Origin: Laspinema palackyanum D2c | Lineage (GTDB): Bacteria; Cyanobacteriota; Cyanobacteriia; Cyanobacteriales; Laspinemataceae | Direction: 5' to 3' | Length of the DNA stretch: 64,000 nt | NCBI RefSeq assembly: GCF_025370875.1 | Contig: NZ_JAMXFD010000003.1 | Span: forward strand, 286,069 to 350,068 | Shown: in pieces, positions 35,788-43,793 of the stretch | Layout of the letters: each line of letters opens with the position of its first letter | Numbering within the stretch: position 1 is the first letter of the stretch | Position numbers and translations under genes: made by a program | Notes under the pieces: generated by a model | The model's database searches: none | What the model was told of the DNA's origin: nothing | Seen by the model: only the letters and a program-made list of their open reading frames with translations

Positions 35788-36237
35788 ATGATGGAAACTT
35801 TGGTAGGTGAAAAATCCCTAAAAATTGGCGAAGTGTCTGCAACTTCGGGATTGCCAGTGAAGACGATTCGCTACTATGAAGAAATTGGTCTGTTAGAACC
35901 CACCGTAGAACGGGCAGATTCGGGTTATCGAATCTTTGATTCTACGGTTCTCAATCGGCTGGCCTTTATTAAGCGATCGCAATCTTTGGGATTAAGTCTG
36001 ACGGAAATCAAAGAGATTTTGCAGGTTCACGATCGCGGCGAGTTGCCTTGTGGAGAAGTTCGGCAGCATTTAGAGGCCAAAGTTGCGGCTATTGATGAAC
36101 AAATTCGGTCTTTAGAAACTCTGCGTTCCGAGTTGAAAGGCATCCTTAAGGGATGGCAAGAACACCCCACAGAGGACCAAGTTGCTCATACGATTTGCCC
36201 TAATCTTCAGCCAGACTGTCATCATCATCAGGACTGA
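35788..36237 (+). CDS. MerR-family regulator, metal-sensor type
   Basis: A 149-residue protein. The winged helix-turn-helix is at about residues 11-80 (LKIGEVSATSGLPVKTIRYYEEIGLL), followed by the dimerisation coiled coil (VRQHLEAKVAAIDEQIRSLE). Cysteines occur at the start of that helix (ELPCGEV) and in the tail (ICPNLQPDCHHHQD). In the ZntR/PbrR/CueR group these positions bind the metal, so it is probably a metal-responsive activator that twists its promoter. No metal transporter gene is adjacent on this side; the target may be elsewhere. The His-rich end is compatible with Zn, Co or Ni sensing. Confidence 0.85.
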   Translation: MMETLVGEKSLKIGEVSATSGLPVKTIRYYEEIGLLEPTVERADSGYRIFDSTVLNRLAFIKRSQSLGLSLTEIKEILQVHDRGELPCGEVRQHLEAKVAAIDEQIRSLETLRSELKGILKGWQEHPTEDQVAHTICPNLQPDCHHHQD

Positions 36238-36329
36238 TTTCTAGTCTAAATCTGGGATCCGATGACCGGGGTAGTGTTTTAATTAATACGGTTAAGTTAT
36301 AAGTTCTGAATCGATTATTGGTGAACTGA

Positions 36330-37535
36330 ATGGAGAGATTCAGATTAAAGAACCCGGTCCTAACCCGGGGTTTAATTGCTGGGTTACTTGCCTATCTTCC
36401 TACCCTCCCCTTGCTGCTGGGAACTGCCCTGTTTTCCCTAGGGGAAGTCACTCTGGCGACGCCTCAACCCCGGATATCTGACCTTGCTGTAGAATCCCCA
36501 TTATCCCAGGGTACAGGGTCTAATTCAGCGTTTCAAGGACAAGGCGATCGCCCCATCGCCCCGACTTGGACCAATCCAGAATTATTGTTGGCGATCGAAG
36601 GGGAATCCGCCACGATTCAATCCCTGGCCTTTAGTCCCGATGGCCGCTTTATTGCCCTAGGCGGAGGCAGAAATGATCCGAGAATTGAAATCTGGGATTT
36701 ACAACAAGAAAAACGGATTCGCCACTGGAAAACCTATCAAAATAGAGTTCTTGCCCTGACTTTTTCTCCTGATGGAAATACCCTCGTGAGTTCCGCAGAT
36801 GGCGGGGCGATCGAAGTCTGGGATGTCCAAAAAGGTGAATTATTACATCAATTTTTAGAACATAGAAGTAATGTACTCTCCTTGGCAATTTCCCCTGATG
36901 GCCGAAATTTAGTCAGTGGGGGTTTAGATGGAATTCGCTTCTGGGATTTGGAAAATCGCCAACTGATCCAGGTCTTATTAAATTTACAACCCATTTATTC
37001 CGTAGCTTTTCGCGGAGATGGACAATTAATTGCCGCAGGAACTCATCAGGGTAATATTATTTTATGGCCGGTAATTCCTGGTAAAGGAACCGCCATTGTC
37101 GGCAATCCCCTCCCGACTTCATTTCAACACGATCGCGGAATTACCACCTTAGATTTTACCCCCGATGGCAATCGTTTAATTTCCGGTAGTTTTGATGCCA
37201 CGATTAAATGTTGGGATTTAGTTGACCGAGAACTGCTTTACACCCTGGTGGATCATCCCAGTTGGATTAAGTCGCTGAAAATTAACCCGAATGGTCAACT
37301 GTTTGCCAGTGCATCTCGGGATGGAATTCGCTTCTGGAATCTGCAAACAGGAGAGGTGATGGGGTTTATTTCCTCCGACTCAGATTGGGCGCAGGCGATC
37401 GCCTGGTATCCTGATGGACTGACCCTCGCGACTGGCGGATTAGACCGGATGGTCAACTTGTGGCGGGGTGGCATGGGTCGGAATGAAGATGCGATCGCCT
37501 CAGACAGTCTAGGGGACAAGAAACCGGGTTTCTGA
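36330..37535 (+). CDS. Exported or membrane-anchored seven-bladed WD40 protein
   Basis: A 401-residue protein. Residues about 10-42 form a long hydrophobic segment (LIAGLLAYLPTLPLLLGTAL), either a signal peptide or an anchor. After a linker, seven WD40 repeats follow, each with SPDG-type turns and an xxWD or xxWN end, enough for one closed propeller. The last codons (GDKKPGF and stop) come from an inserted dispersed repeat (37513-37584), so the original C-terminus was changed or extended by it. WD40 propellers are binding platforms; the partner is unknown. Confidence 0.88.
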   Translation: MERFRLKNPVLTRGLIAGLLAYLPTLPLLLGTALFSLGEVTLATPQPRISDLAVESPLSQGTGSNSAFQGQGDRPIAPTWTNPELLLAIEGESATIQSLAFSPDGRFIALGGGRNDPRIEIWDLQQEKRIRHWKTYQNRVLALTFSPDGNTLVSSADGGAIEVWDVQKGELLHQFLEHRSNVLSLAISPDGRNLVSGGLDGIRFWDLENRQLIQVLLNLQPIYSVAFRGDGQLIAAGTHQGNIILWPVIPGKGTAIVGNPLPTSFQHDRGITTLDFTPDGNRLISGSFDATIKCWDLVDRELLYTLVDHPSWIKSLKINPNGQLFASASRDGIRFWNLQTGEVMGFISSDSDWAQAIAWYPDGLTLATGGLDRMVNLWRGGMGRNEDAIASDSLGDKKPGF

Positions 37536-37584
37536 CCCAAATGGGTGATAATTGGCAAAAATTGGGATAAGAAACCCGGTTTCT
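37513..37584. repeat. AGAAACC inverted-repeat element, copy 3
   Basis: Arms AGAAACCGGGTTTCT (37519-37533) and AGAAACCCGGTTTCT (37570-37584). The whole element is similar to 6184-6255, including GGACAAGAAACC at the left and an AATTGG-containing spacer. It supplies the stop codon of the WD40 gene. Confidence 0.88.
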
Positions 37585-37683
37585 AACCCATGAAGTCCCT
37601 GCATCCTAGACAGCAGAGAACAGATCGGTTTCAATAGAGAAACATAGCGAAAATAAACCGATACTGCTTCAACTGGGGAAAAT

Positions 37684-38622
37684 ATGTCAAGTAACGACCA
37701 CAAGTACCGATTAGTAACCCGTAGTGATTTTGATGGGTTGGTCTGTGCTGTTCTGTTAAAGGAACTGAATCTCATCGATGAGATTAAATTCGTCCATCCG
37801 AAAGATATGCAGGATGGCAAAATTGAAATCAGCGATCGGGATATTACCACCAATTTACCTTACGTCAAAACCGCTCATTTAGTCTTCGATCACCACGAAA
37901 GCGAAACCATCCGCAATCAAGACGCTCACGATAACTATATTATCGATCCCAAGGCTCCCTCTGCCGCCCGAGTCGTGTACAACTACTTTGGCGGACCGGA
38001 AAAATTTCCCACCATTTCCACCGAAATGATGGAAGCGGTGGATAAGTCAGATTCGGCTCAATTTGAGCGTTCTGAAATTTTAGACCCCCAAGGATGGGTC
38101 CTCTTAAGCTTTCTGATGGATGCGCGAACCGGCTTAGGAAGATTTAAAGAGTTCCGCATTTCTAACTATCAATTAATGATGGAATTAATTGATTACTGTA
38201 GAAATCATAGCATTGAGGAAATTTTGCAGCTTCCTGATGTCAAAGAACGGTCTGACCTGTACTTTGAACACCAAGATAAATTTAATCAGCAACTGAAAGA
38301 CTGTGCCACGGTTTATAGCAATCTAGTGGTTCTGGATTTGCGCGATGAAGAGACCATTTATGCGGGGAATCGGTTTACCATCTATGCCCTTTATCCAGAC
38401 TGCAATATCTCCATGCACGTTCTCTGGGGACTCAAACAACAAAATACGGTGTTTGCCGTGGGTAAGTCGATTTTGAACCGCACCTCGAATCTAAATATTG
38501 GTGCATTGATGTTGGAATATGGCGGTGGGGGTCATGCCAATGCAGGCACTTGTCAAGTTGAGAATGAAAATGCGGAACAGGTAAAACAAACCTTAATCGA
38601 TCGCATTACAGCCCAGGGTTAA
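37684..38622 (+). CDS. DHH-family phosphoesterase
   Basis: A 312-residue DHH/DHHA1 protein. N-terminal metal-binding motifs are TRSDFDGLVCAVLL and LVFDHHESE; the C-terminal DHHA1 domain has the glycine-rich EYGGGGHANAGTCQV. The family contains exopolyphosphatases, oligoribonucleases (NrnA) and c-di-AMP phosphodiesterases; cyanobacterial homologues are usually labelled exopolyphosphatase-like, without proof. The order and spacing of motifs fit a small-nucleotide or nanoRNA phosphodiesterase just as well. Cytoplasmic; a strong terminator follows. Confidence 0.88.
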   Translation: MSSNDHKYRLVTRSDFDGLVCAVLLKELNLIDEIKFVHPKDMQDGKIEISDRDITTNLPYVKTAHLVFDHHESETIRNQDAHDNYIIDPKAPSAARVVYNYFGGPEKFPTISTEMMEAVDKSDSAQFERSEILDPQGWVLLSFLMDARTGLGRFKEFRISNYQLMMELIDYCRNHSIEEILQLPDVKERSDLYFEHQDKFNQQLKDCATVYSNLVVLDLRDEETIYAGNRFTIYALYPDCNISMHVLWGLKQQNTVFAVGKSILNRTSNLNIGALMLEYGGGGHANAGTCQVENENAEQVKQTLIDRITAQG

Positions 38623-38638
38623 AAGCTGGGATAAAATG

Positions 38639-38675
38639 AGAAGGAGCGATCGCCTGAACAGCGATCGCTCCTTCT
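38639..38675. terminator. Bidirectional hairpin with HIP1 in the stem
   Basis: AGAAGGAGCGATCGC, loop CTGAACA, then GCGATCGCTCCTTCT: a perfect 15-bp stem. Both arms contain the HIP1 octamer. It lies between convergent genes. T-runs are short, so termination is inferred from position and stem strength. Confidence 0.7.
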
Positions 38676-38705
38676 AGGGAAAGATTCTGAATTCATGAAT
38701 TTAGC

Positions 38706-39035
38706 TTAAGCCAGGACCATTGGAGTTGTTAGAAAGCGATCGCTTTGTTGCTTCGCCTTCCCAATTTGAGTTGCCGAACTCTCTTGCGCCGGAACTAACA
38801 TGAAATCCGTGGAACGGACCACCAAATCCCCTTCATCCAGAGACTGCCGCAACTGCCGTCCCATTTTCCAGGCCCGATATTTAATCACATTCCATCGGGG
38901 GTTTGCCGGATAGCCAGCAAATCCTGATCGCAATGCGGGGAGGTTATCTTTCGGCATGAGAGAACCAACTAAAACTCCCTCAGCCAAATCAACCACCATG
39001 AAGTTTCCCTTAGAATTGTGTTGTGCATTTAACAT
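38706..39035 (-). CDS. Small conserved protein of unknown function
   Basis: A 109-residue soluble protein with no family that I can name. It has a compact beta-rich middle (MVVDLAEGVLVGSLMPKDNL; EGDLVVRSTDFMLVP) and a basic helix (YRAWKMGRQLRQSLDE). Expression signals are unusually good: AGGAGG (39044-39049) 8 nt before the ATG, and a promoter at 39083-39111. That suggests a well-expressed protein. It converges on the DHH gene. Confidence 0.75.
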   Translation of the reverse strand: MLNAQHNSKGNFMVVDLAEGVLVGSLMPKDNLPALRSGFAGYPANPRWNVIKYRAWKMGRQLRQSLDEGDLVVRSTDFMLVPAQESSATQIGKAKQQSDRFLTTPMVLA

Positions 39036-39082
39036 GGGATCAACCTCCTCGCCGCTAGACGAATAATGTTTATTGGGTTTGT

Positions 39083-39111
39083 ATTGTACAGATGATGAGC
39101 GGTCATTACAA
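39083..39111 (-). promoter_or_regulatory. Sigma-70-type promoter for the 109-residue gene
   Basis: On the minus strand TTGTAA, 17 bp, TACAAT. The start of transcription would be about 40 nt before the ATG. Confidence 0.65.
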
Positions 39112-39599
39112 TCATTCCAAAAAAATTAAATTCTTCTGGAATGAAGATATTGGAAATTGGAAACGTAAAAAAATAATTGCCCCAGCATAGAGCATTTGGA
39201 TCCCGGGTCAGCCGAAACAGTTGGCTGATGCTTTTGACTCGGTTACCCGGTGAATTTATTCTCCAATTGGTATGAGTCTAGCATGAGTCGTCGGATTATT
39301 GTATCAATGAATTCATTTTTTATAAATTTACGGACATAAAATTCCCAGGTGTCCCGGGTCAACAAGCCACGGAATCAAGACAGGGAGCAATTTGGGGGCG
39401 GCTAGAGTGCCACGGGGCGGCCAAACTCGCTCTTTTATGCCTTTGGTAAGATGCGTCGGATTGAATCGATTATGCTAAACTTGATTAGCCCCTGTTTCCC
39501 GAACAGGACTTAAGCATTTTGAGAATTCACGCCAAATGTAGGGGCGATTCGCTTTCTCGCCCCTACTCGATAGTGCTAACCTAGTTTTTCACAAACCCC
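39112..39599. other. Intergenic region with short hairpins
   Basis: No gene seen. A stem TCAGCC/GGCTGA lies at 39208-39228 and the decamer TCCCGGGTCA occurs at both 39201 and 39352. The right end holds a palindromic repeat (39538-39566). Confidence 0.4.
39538..39566. repeat. GTAGGGGCGA palindrome, copy 5
   Basis: GTAGGGGCGA, loop TTCGCTTTC, TCGCCCCTAC: a perfect 10-bp stem of the same family as 8068 and 16335, downstream of the SDR gene. Confidence 0.8.
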
Positions 39600-40448
39600 T
39601 TAACGGGATGCGGCAGCAGCTTCCCTAAGAAGGCGATCGCTGGCTTGATTCCGGCGATCATTGCGCTTGACCAAATCCCCAGATAAAGGGGAAGCCATCA
39701 ATAGCATTTTATCCAATAGCCAGGGTGCAATCCGTTGGCACAAAACCGCTAAATGACTTTGCCATCCCACTAAGATCTCCGAGGAGTCTTTGTTGAGTCC
39801 CGATACCAGTGCCTTTGCTACCTGCTGCGGTGTCATCGGCACAACCCAGCGAAACAATTCTAAGTTTTTCGCCATGTCGGTATCGGTCAAAGTGGGCAGA
39901 AGTGCGACCACTTTGATATTATGTTCCGCGAGTTCCCCCCGCAAGGCTTGGGTGAAGCCGAGGATGGCGAACTTCGTTGCCGAATAGGTGGACATCGTGG
40001 GTGCGGCCACTTTGCCCATTAAGCTGGAAACGTTGACGATTGTGCCTTCCTGCCTTGCTGCCATCCGTTTGGCAACCATGCGCGTGATTTCATACATTCC
40101 CATAATATTCAGGGAAAGTTCTTCCTGAATTTTTGGAAATTTCGATTGCAAGAATGGGGTCTGATGTGCGACCCCCGCACAATTGACCAAGAGGTGAATT
40201 GGACCCTGATGCTTCCACGCTTTGGCGATCGCGATGTCTACTTCCACAGGTCGCGTGAGATCTAAAGGGAGACTCACGACCTCTACTCCAATCGCAGCAA
40301 TCTCCGCCTCCACTTCCGCCAATTTGTCGCGATCGCGGGCCACGATTATGATCCGTTTCATGCCTTGATGTGCCAACTCCAGGGCGATCGCCCGCCCAAT
40401 TCCACGGGACGCGCCAGTAATGAGTGCCGTCTTGTCTTGAATGTTCAT
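39600..40448 (-). CDS. SDR-family NAD(P)-dependent oxidoreductase
   Basis: A 282-residue classical short-chain dehydrogenase. Cofactor-binding GASRGIGRAIAL is at the N-terminus, NCAGVA in the middle, catalytic Ser in VNVSSLMGK and YSATK with the Tyr and Lys. The C-terminal 70 residues (LLDKMLLMASPLSG) are more hydrophobic and may contact membrane or lipid. Start ATG 40448 has GGAGG 8 nt upstream. Members with this layout act on fatty acyl, keto-lipid or steroid-like substrates; none is fixed here. Confidence 0.92.
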   Translation of the reverse strand: MNIQDKTALITGASRGIGRAIALELAHQGMKRIIIVARDRDKLAEVEAEIAAIGVEVVSLPLDLTRPVEVDIAIAKAWKHQGPIHLLVNCAGVAHQTPFLQSKFPKIQEELSLNIMGMYEITRMVAKRMAARQEGTIVNVSSLMGKVAAPTMSTYSATKFAILGFTQALRGELAEHNIKVVALLPTLTDTDMAKNLELFRWVVPMTPQQVAKALVSGLNKDSSEILVGWQSHLAVLCQRIAPWLLDKMLLMASPLSGDLVKRNDRRNQASDRLLREAAAASR

Positions 40449-40456
40449 AAATGAAG

Positions 40457-40461
40457 CCTCC
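40457..40461 (-). promoter_or_regulatory. Ribosome binding site of the SDR gene
   Basis: GGAGG on the minus strand, 8 nt before the ATG at 40448. The upstream ATG at 40463 overlaps this site, which rules it out as the main start. Confidence 0.7.
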
Positions 40462-40463
40462 AT

Positions 40464-41532
40464 AGTTGAGGTCTTATCCCTCTACCCATTCCATGCCAAG
40501 TCTGTTGATATTTTTCGGCACTTCACAGAGTCACCCGTTTTGGCGATCAGAAGGATAAGTTAAATGCAGTCAGTAGCATCAGCGATTTCAATGTAGGGGG
40601 TTCAGAATGGGTATGTTATACAATTGCTGACCCCTTCCACAAAATGCCGGGTGAAAATACTTCAAAGCCTAATCAGGGTGATGGAGTCAACGCCTCAGAT
40701 GCCAATTCTGCTTGGGAAACCCAATCCACAAGGATGATTGAAATTGACAATCCGCCTTCGCGCATTTTGATGTTGAATGGTACGCGGTAGCACGGTTCCA
40801 TTTCCCCCTCGGTCCTAATTCTTAGTCCCGAACTGTATCCGTTGGGTTCTTGTACATGGTGGGCTGGCCTCCTAGATACGAGTATGGACTTAAGTCGCCC
40901 TTGAGCATACTTTAACAGTTAAATCAAGCAACTGCAATATTTCTTCATAAACTTTTGGACGGCTTCCGTAATAAATTTTTAAATGACTGTCCTCTAAGGT
41001 TTATAGCGTTTGAGTTCTGACCATAGGTGTGATACAAATCACAAGCGGACAATCTCCCCTGATAGGAATAGCGGATTAACCAACGACTCCTCCTACTCTA
41101 CCTCAATCGGCACAGATGCAGGGGACTCACCCACAAAAAGCCGAAAAAAATTCTCTCTTGGGGGGAATTTCACCGGACGAGCACAGGACAAGAATAGTTG
41201 CGAAACCCGGCCCTGATGTAGAACCCTAAAAAAGAAATTACCATCGTGATTTAACCCTGGGGATCAAGAATCGGCCTATGTAGCGCCTCAGCCGAAAATG
41301 ACTCAGAGTGAGGCGATCGCCAGGATTTCCCCTCACTTGGGATCAGCGATCCCCATAAAAAATTTGTATCGGTATCTGTAGCAATAATATCTCACACTTC
41401 TACTCAAGAGGCGATCGCTAAAGGGACGCTATTTTTTGCCCAGGGAAAAATATCTTTCCCTCTAGCGTAGCCAAAGCATCCCACTGTATGCTGATTAAAC
41501 TTCTTTCCCAAAACTCTCATGGATAAAAAATC
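40464..41532. other. Long intergenic region, no gene recognised
   Basis: About 1070 bp between the SDR gene (minus) and the symporter operon (plus). One plus-strand frame is open for 93 codons (40509-40787) but lacks an early start codon and matches nothing that I know. Short AT-rich stretches near 41360-41400 may hold the operon promoter. A long regulatory leader or a lost gene is possible. Confidence 0.4.
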
Positions 41533-41796
41533 ATGAACAACGAAGATCGTCACGCTTATTGGCGGGCCAACAAAGCTTTAATCCGCAATCTGCTGATTGT
41601 CTGGGGGGTTGTCTCCATTGGGTGCAGCATTTTATTCGTGCAACCCCTCAACCTGATTCGGATTGGAGGGTTACCTTTCGGCTTTTGGATGGCCCAGCAA
41701 GGATCCATTTATATTTTCGTGGTCCTGATTTTTATCTATGCCATTCAAATGGATAAACTCGATCGCAAATACAACGACAGCAATCGGAGAGACTAA
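41533..41796 (+). CDS. DUF4212 small subunit of a sodium/solute symporter
   Basis: An 87-residue protein with two membrane helices (LLIVWGVVSIGCSILFV; GSIYIFVVLIFIYAIQM) joined by a loop containing GGLPFGFWMAQQG, the DUF4212 signature. It is almost always encoded just upstream of an SSS-family transporter, as here, with 3 bp between the genes. It is taken to be the small subunit of the transporter. N-terminal residues are charged and cytoplasmic. Confidence 0.93.
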   Translation: MNNEDRHAYWRANKALIRNLLIVWGVVSIGCSILFVQPLNLIRIGGLPFGFWMAQQGSIYIFVVLIFIYAIQMDKLDRKYNDSNRRD

Positions 41797-41799
41797 CTG

Positions 41800-43491
41800 A
41801 TGTCAGTAGAAGCATGGACAACGATCCTGGTCATTCTCTCCTTTATTATGTACACCTATATCGGCTGGCGATCGCGGGTGCGAGATAGTAAAGGATTCTT
41901 CGTTGCCGGACAGGGGATTCCCGCAGTCGCCAATGGGGCCGCCACCGCTGCCGACTGGATGTCTGCCGCCTCCTTTATCTCAATGGCAGGACTGATCTCC
42001 GTCCTTGGGTATGACGGATCCATTTATCTGATGGGATGGACCGGAGGGTATGTTCTCCTCGCCCTGCTTTTAGCCCCCTATCTGCGGAAATTTGGAAAAT
42101 ACACCGTCCCGGATTTTGTGGGCGATCGCTACTACTCCACCACCGCCCGCCTAGTCGCCGTCGTCGCCGCCATCTTCATTTCCCTCACTTATGTTGCCGG
42201 ACAGATGCGCGGCGTCGGCATCGTCTTCAGCCGATTCCTGCAAGTCGATATCAACCAAGGCGTGATCATCGGCATGATTATTGTCGGCTTTTTTGCCGTC
42301 TTGGGAGGCATGAAAGGGATTACCTGGACCCAAGTCGCCCAATATACCGTATTAATTGTCGCCTACTTGATCCCGGCGATCGCCCTGTCCTTTCAACTCA
42401 CCGGCAACCCCATCCCCCAACTTGCCTTTACCTTCAGCGATATCGTTCCCCAACTCAACCAAATTCAGCTAGACCTCGGATTTGCCGAATATACCCAACC
42501 CTTTACCGAAAAGTCCATGCTGGATGTCCTGTTCATCACCATCGCCCTGATGGTGGGAACCGCTGGGTTGCCCCATGTCATCGTCAGATTTTATACTGTC
42601 ACCAATATTCGCGCCGCCCGTTACTCCGCAGGGTGGGCCCTATTGTTTATCGCCATTCTCTATACCACCGCCCCCGCCTTATCCACCTTTGCCCGCTATA
42701 ACTTAATTAACAACTTAAACGGGCAAACCATCGAACAGGTCCGCCAACTCGATTGGGCGACCAAATGGGAAAACACCGGACTGTTAACCTTTGAGGATAA
42801 AAACGCTGATGGAGTCTTGGAACTGACCCCAGACCCGGACACGAATGAAATTAACATTGACCGGGATATCATCGTCTTATCCACTCCCGAAGTTGCGAGT
42901 CTGGCCCCCTGGGTTGTGGGCCTCGTTGCTGCCGGAGGATTAGCCGCTGCCTTGTCTACCGCATCCGGTTTATTGTTGGTAATTTCTAGTTCCGTTGCCC
43001 ATGATATTTATTACCGCCTAATCAATCCCCGCGCCTCGGAAACCAAGCGGGTGATGGTGGGACGGATTATGGTGGGATTTGCCATTGCCATTGCCGGATA
43101 CTTCGGGATCAACCCGCCAGGATTTGTGGCCCAGGTGGTGGCGTTTGCCTTTGGGTTAGCCGCCGCCAGCTTTTTCCCCGTGATTATTTTAGGCATCTTT
43201 GATGGCCGAACCAATCGAGAAGGAGCCATTGCTGGGATGGTTGCGGGCTTGGCGTTCACGGCCTACTATATTATCGCGGTGAATTTCTACGGGATGGAAC
43301 CCTGGTTATTTGGCATTTCCGCTGAAGGCATCGGGACCATTGGCATGATCATTAATTTTGCGGTGACTTTGATTGTCTCTCGCCTGACGCCGCCCCCGCC
43401 CCTAGAAATCCAAACAATGTTGGAGAATCTCCGTTCTCCAGGGAATGAACCCCTCGCCCTAGAGGAGATGGATGAAGAACATTTAGATTAG
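41800..43491 (+). CDS. Sodium/solute symporter, SSS family
   Basis: A 563-residue transporter with about 13 membrane helices (SFIMYTYIGWRSRVRDSKGFFVAGQ, then GAATAADWMSAASFISMAG, typical of the ActP-like, VC_2705-type branch). The family moves small organic acids such as acetate, pyruvate or lactate with Na+. A long extracytoplasmic loop covers about residues 300-350, with a Ca-binding-like DKNADGVLELTPD stretch. It follows its DUF4212 partner in an operon. Substrate is inferred from the subfamily, not from residues. Confidence 0.92.
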   Translation: MSVEAWTTILVILSFIMYTYIGWRSRVRDSKGFFVAGQGIPAVANGAATAADWMSAASFISMAGLISVLGYDGSIYLMGWTGGYVLLALLLAPYLRKFGKYTVPDFVGDRYYSTTARLVAVVAAIFISLTYVAGQMRGVGIVFSRFLQVDINQGVIIGMIIVGFFAVLGGMKGITWTQVAQYTVLIVAYLIPAIALSFQLTGNPIPQLAFTFSDIVPQLNQIQLDLGFAEYTQPFTEKSMLDVLFITIALMVGTAGLPHVIVRFYTVTNIRAARYSAGWALLFIAILYTTAPALSTFARYNLINNLNGQTIEQVRQLDWATKWENTGLLTFEDKNADGVLELTPDPDTNEINIDRDIIVLSTPEVASLAPWVVGLVAAGGLAAALSTASGLLLVISSSVAHDIYYRLINPRASETKRVMVGRIMVGFAIAIAGYFGINPPGFVAQVVAFAFGLAAASFFPVIILGIFDGRTNREGAIAGMVAGLAFTAYYIIAVNFYGMEPWLFGISAEGIGTIGMIINFAVTLIVSRLTPPPPLEIQTMLENLRSPGNEPLALEEMDEEHLD

Positions 43492-43526
43492 GGACTCCCC
43501 GGAAAATTTGCGGTGTTTGATTCTAG

Positions 43527-43607
43527 GAAACACCGTTTCTCAAAATCGGGTTTCTTGACACTCATCTCGGTTAAGATCGAAGATTGGAGCCAGAAACCCG
43601 GTTTTTT
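43527..43607. repeat. AGAAACC inverted-repeat element, copy 4, diverged
   Basis: Left side GGAAACACCGTTTCT plus TCGGGTTTCT; right arm AGAAACCCGGTTTTTT (43592-43607). The remaining 43492-43793 shows no gene. Confidence 0.7.
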
Positions 43608-43793
43608 GGTATAGATTTTATAGTTTAGATTGGATGTAAGCGAGGAAGTTATCCGTTACAGATCGACTGTGGGTGATTGTGGGTTCATATTTCTAGGGTG
43701 CTTTGTTTCCGAAGCGATCGCCGATTAGGCCGTCGCCACAGGTCCACTCAGACAATCCATGTACAATCTTGGGAAGAACGATAACAGCAACCA

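Noticed and set aside
40509-40790. 93-codon open frame in the gap before the symporter operon
   Set aside because: No start codon near its beginning, no ribosome site, no recognisable motif; such a frame is expected by chance in 64 kb.
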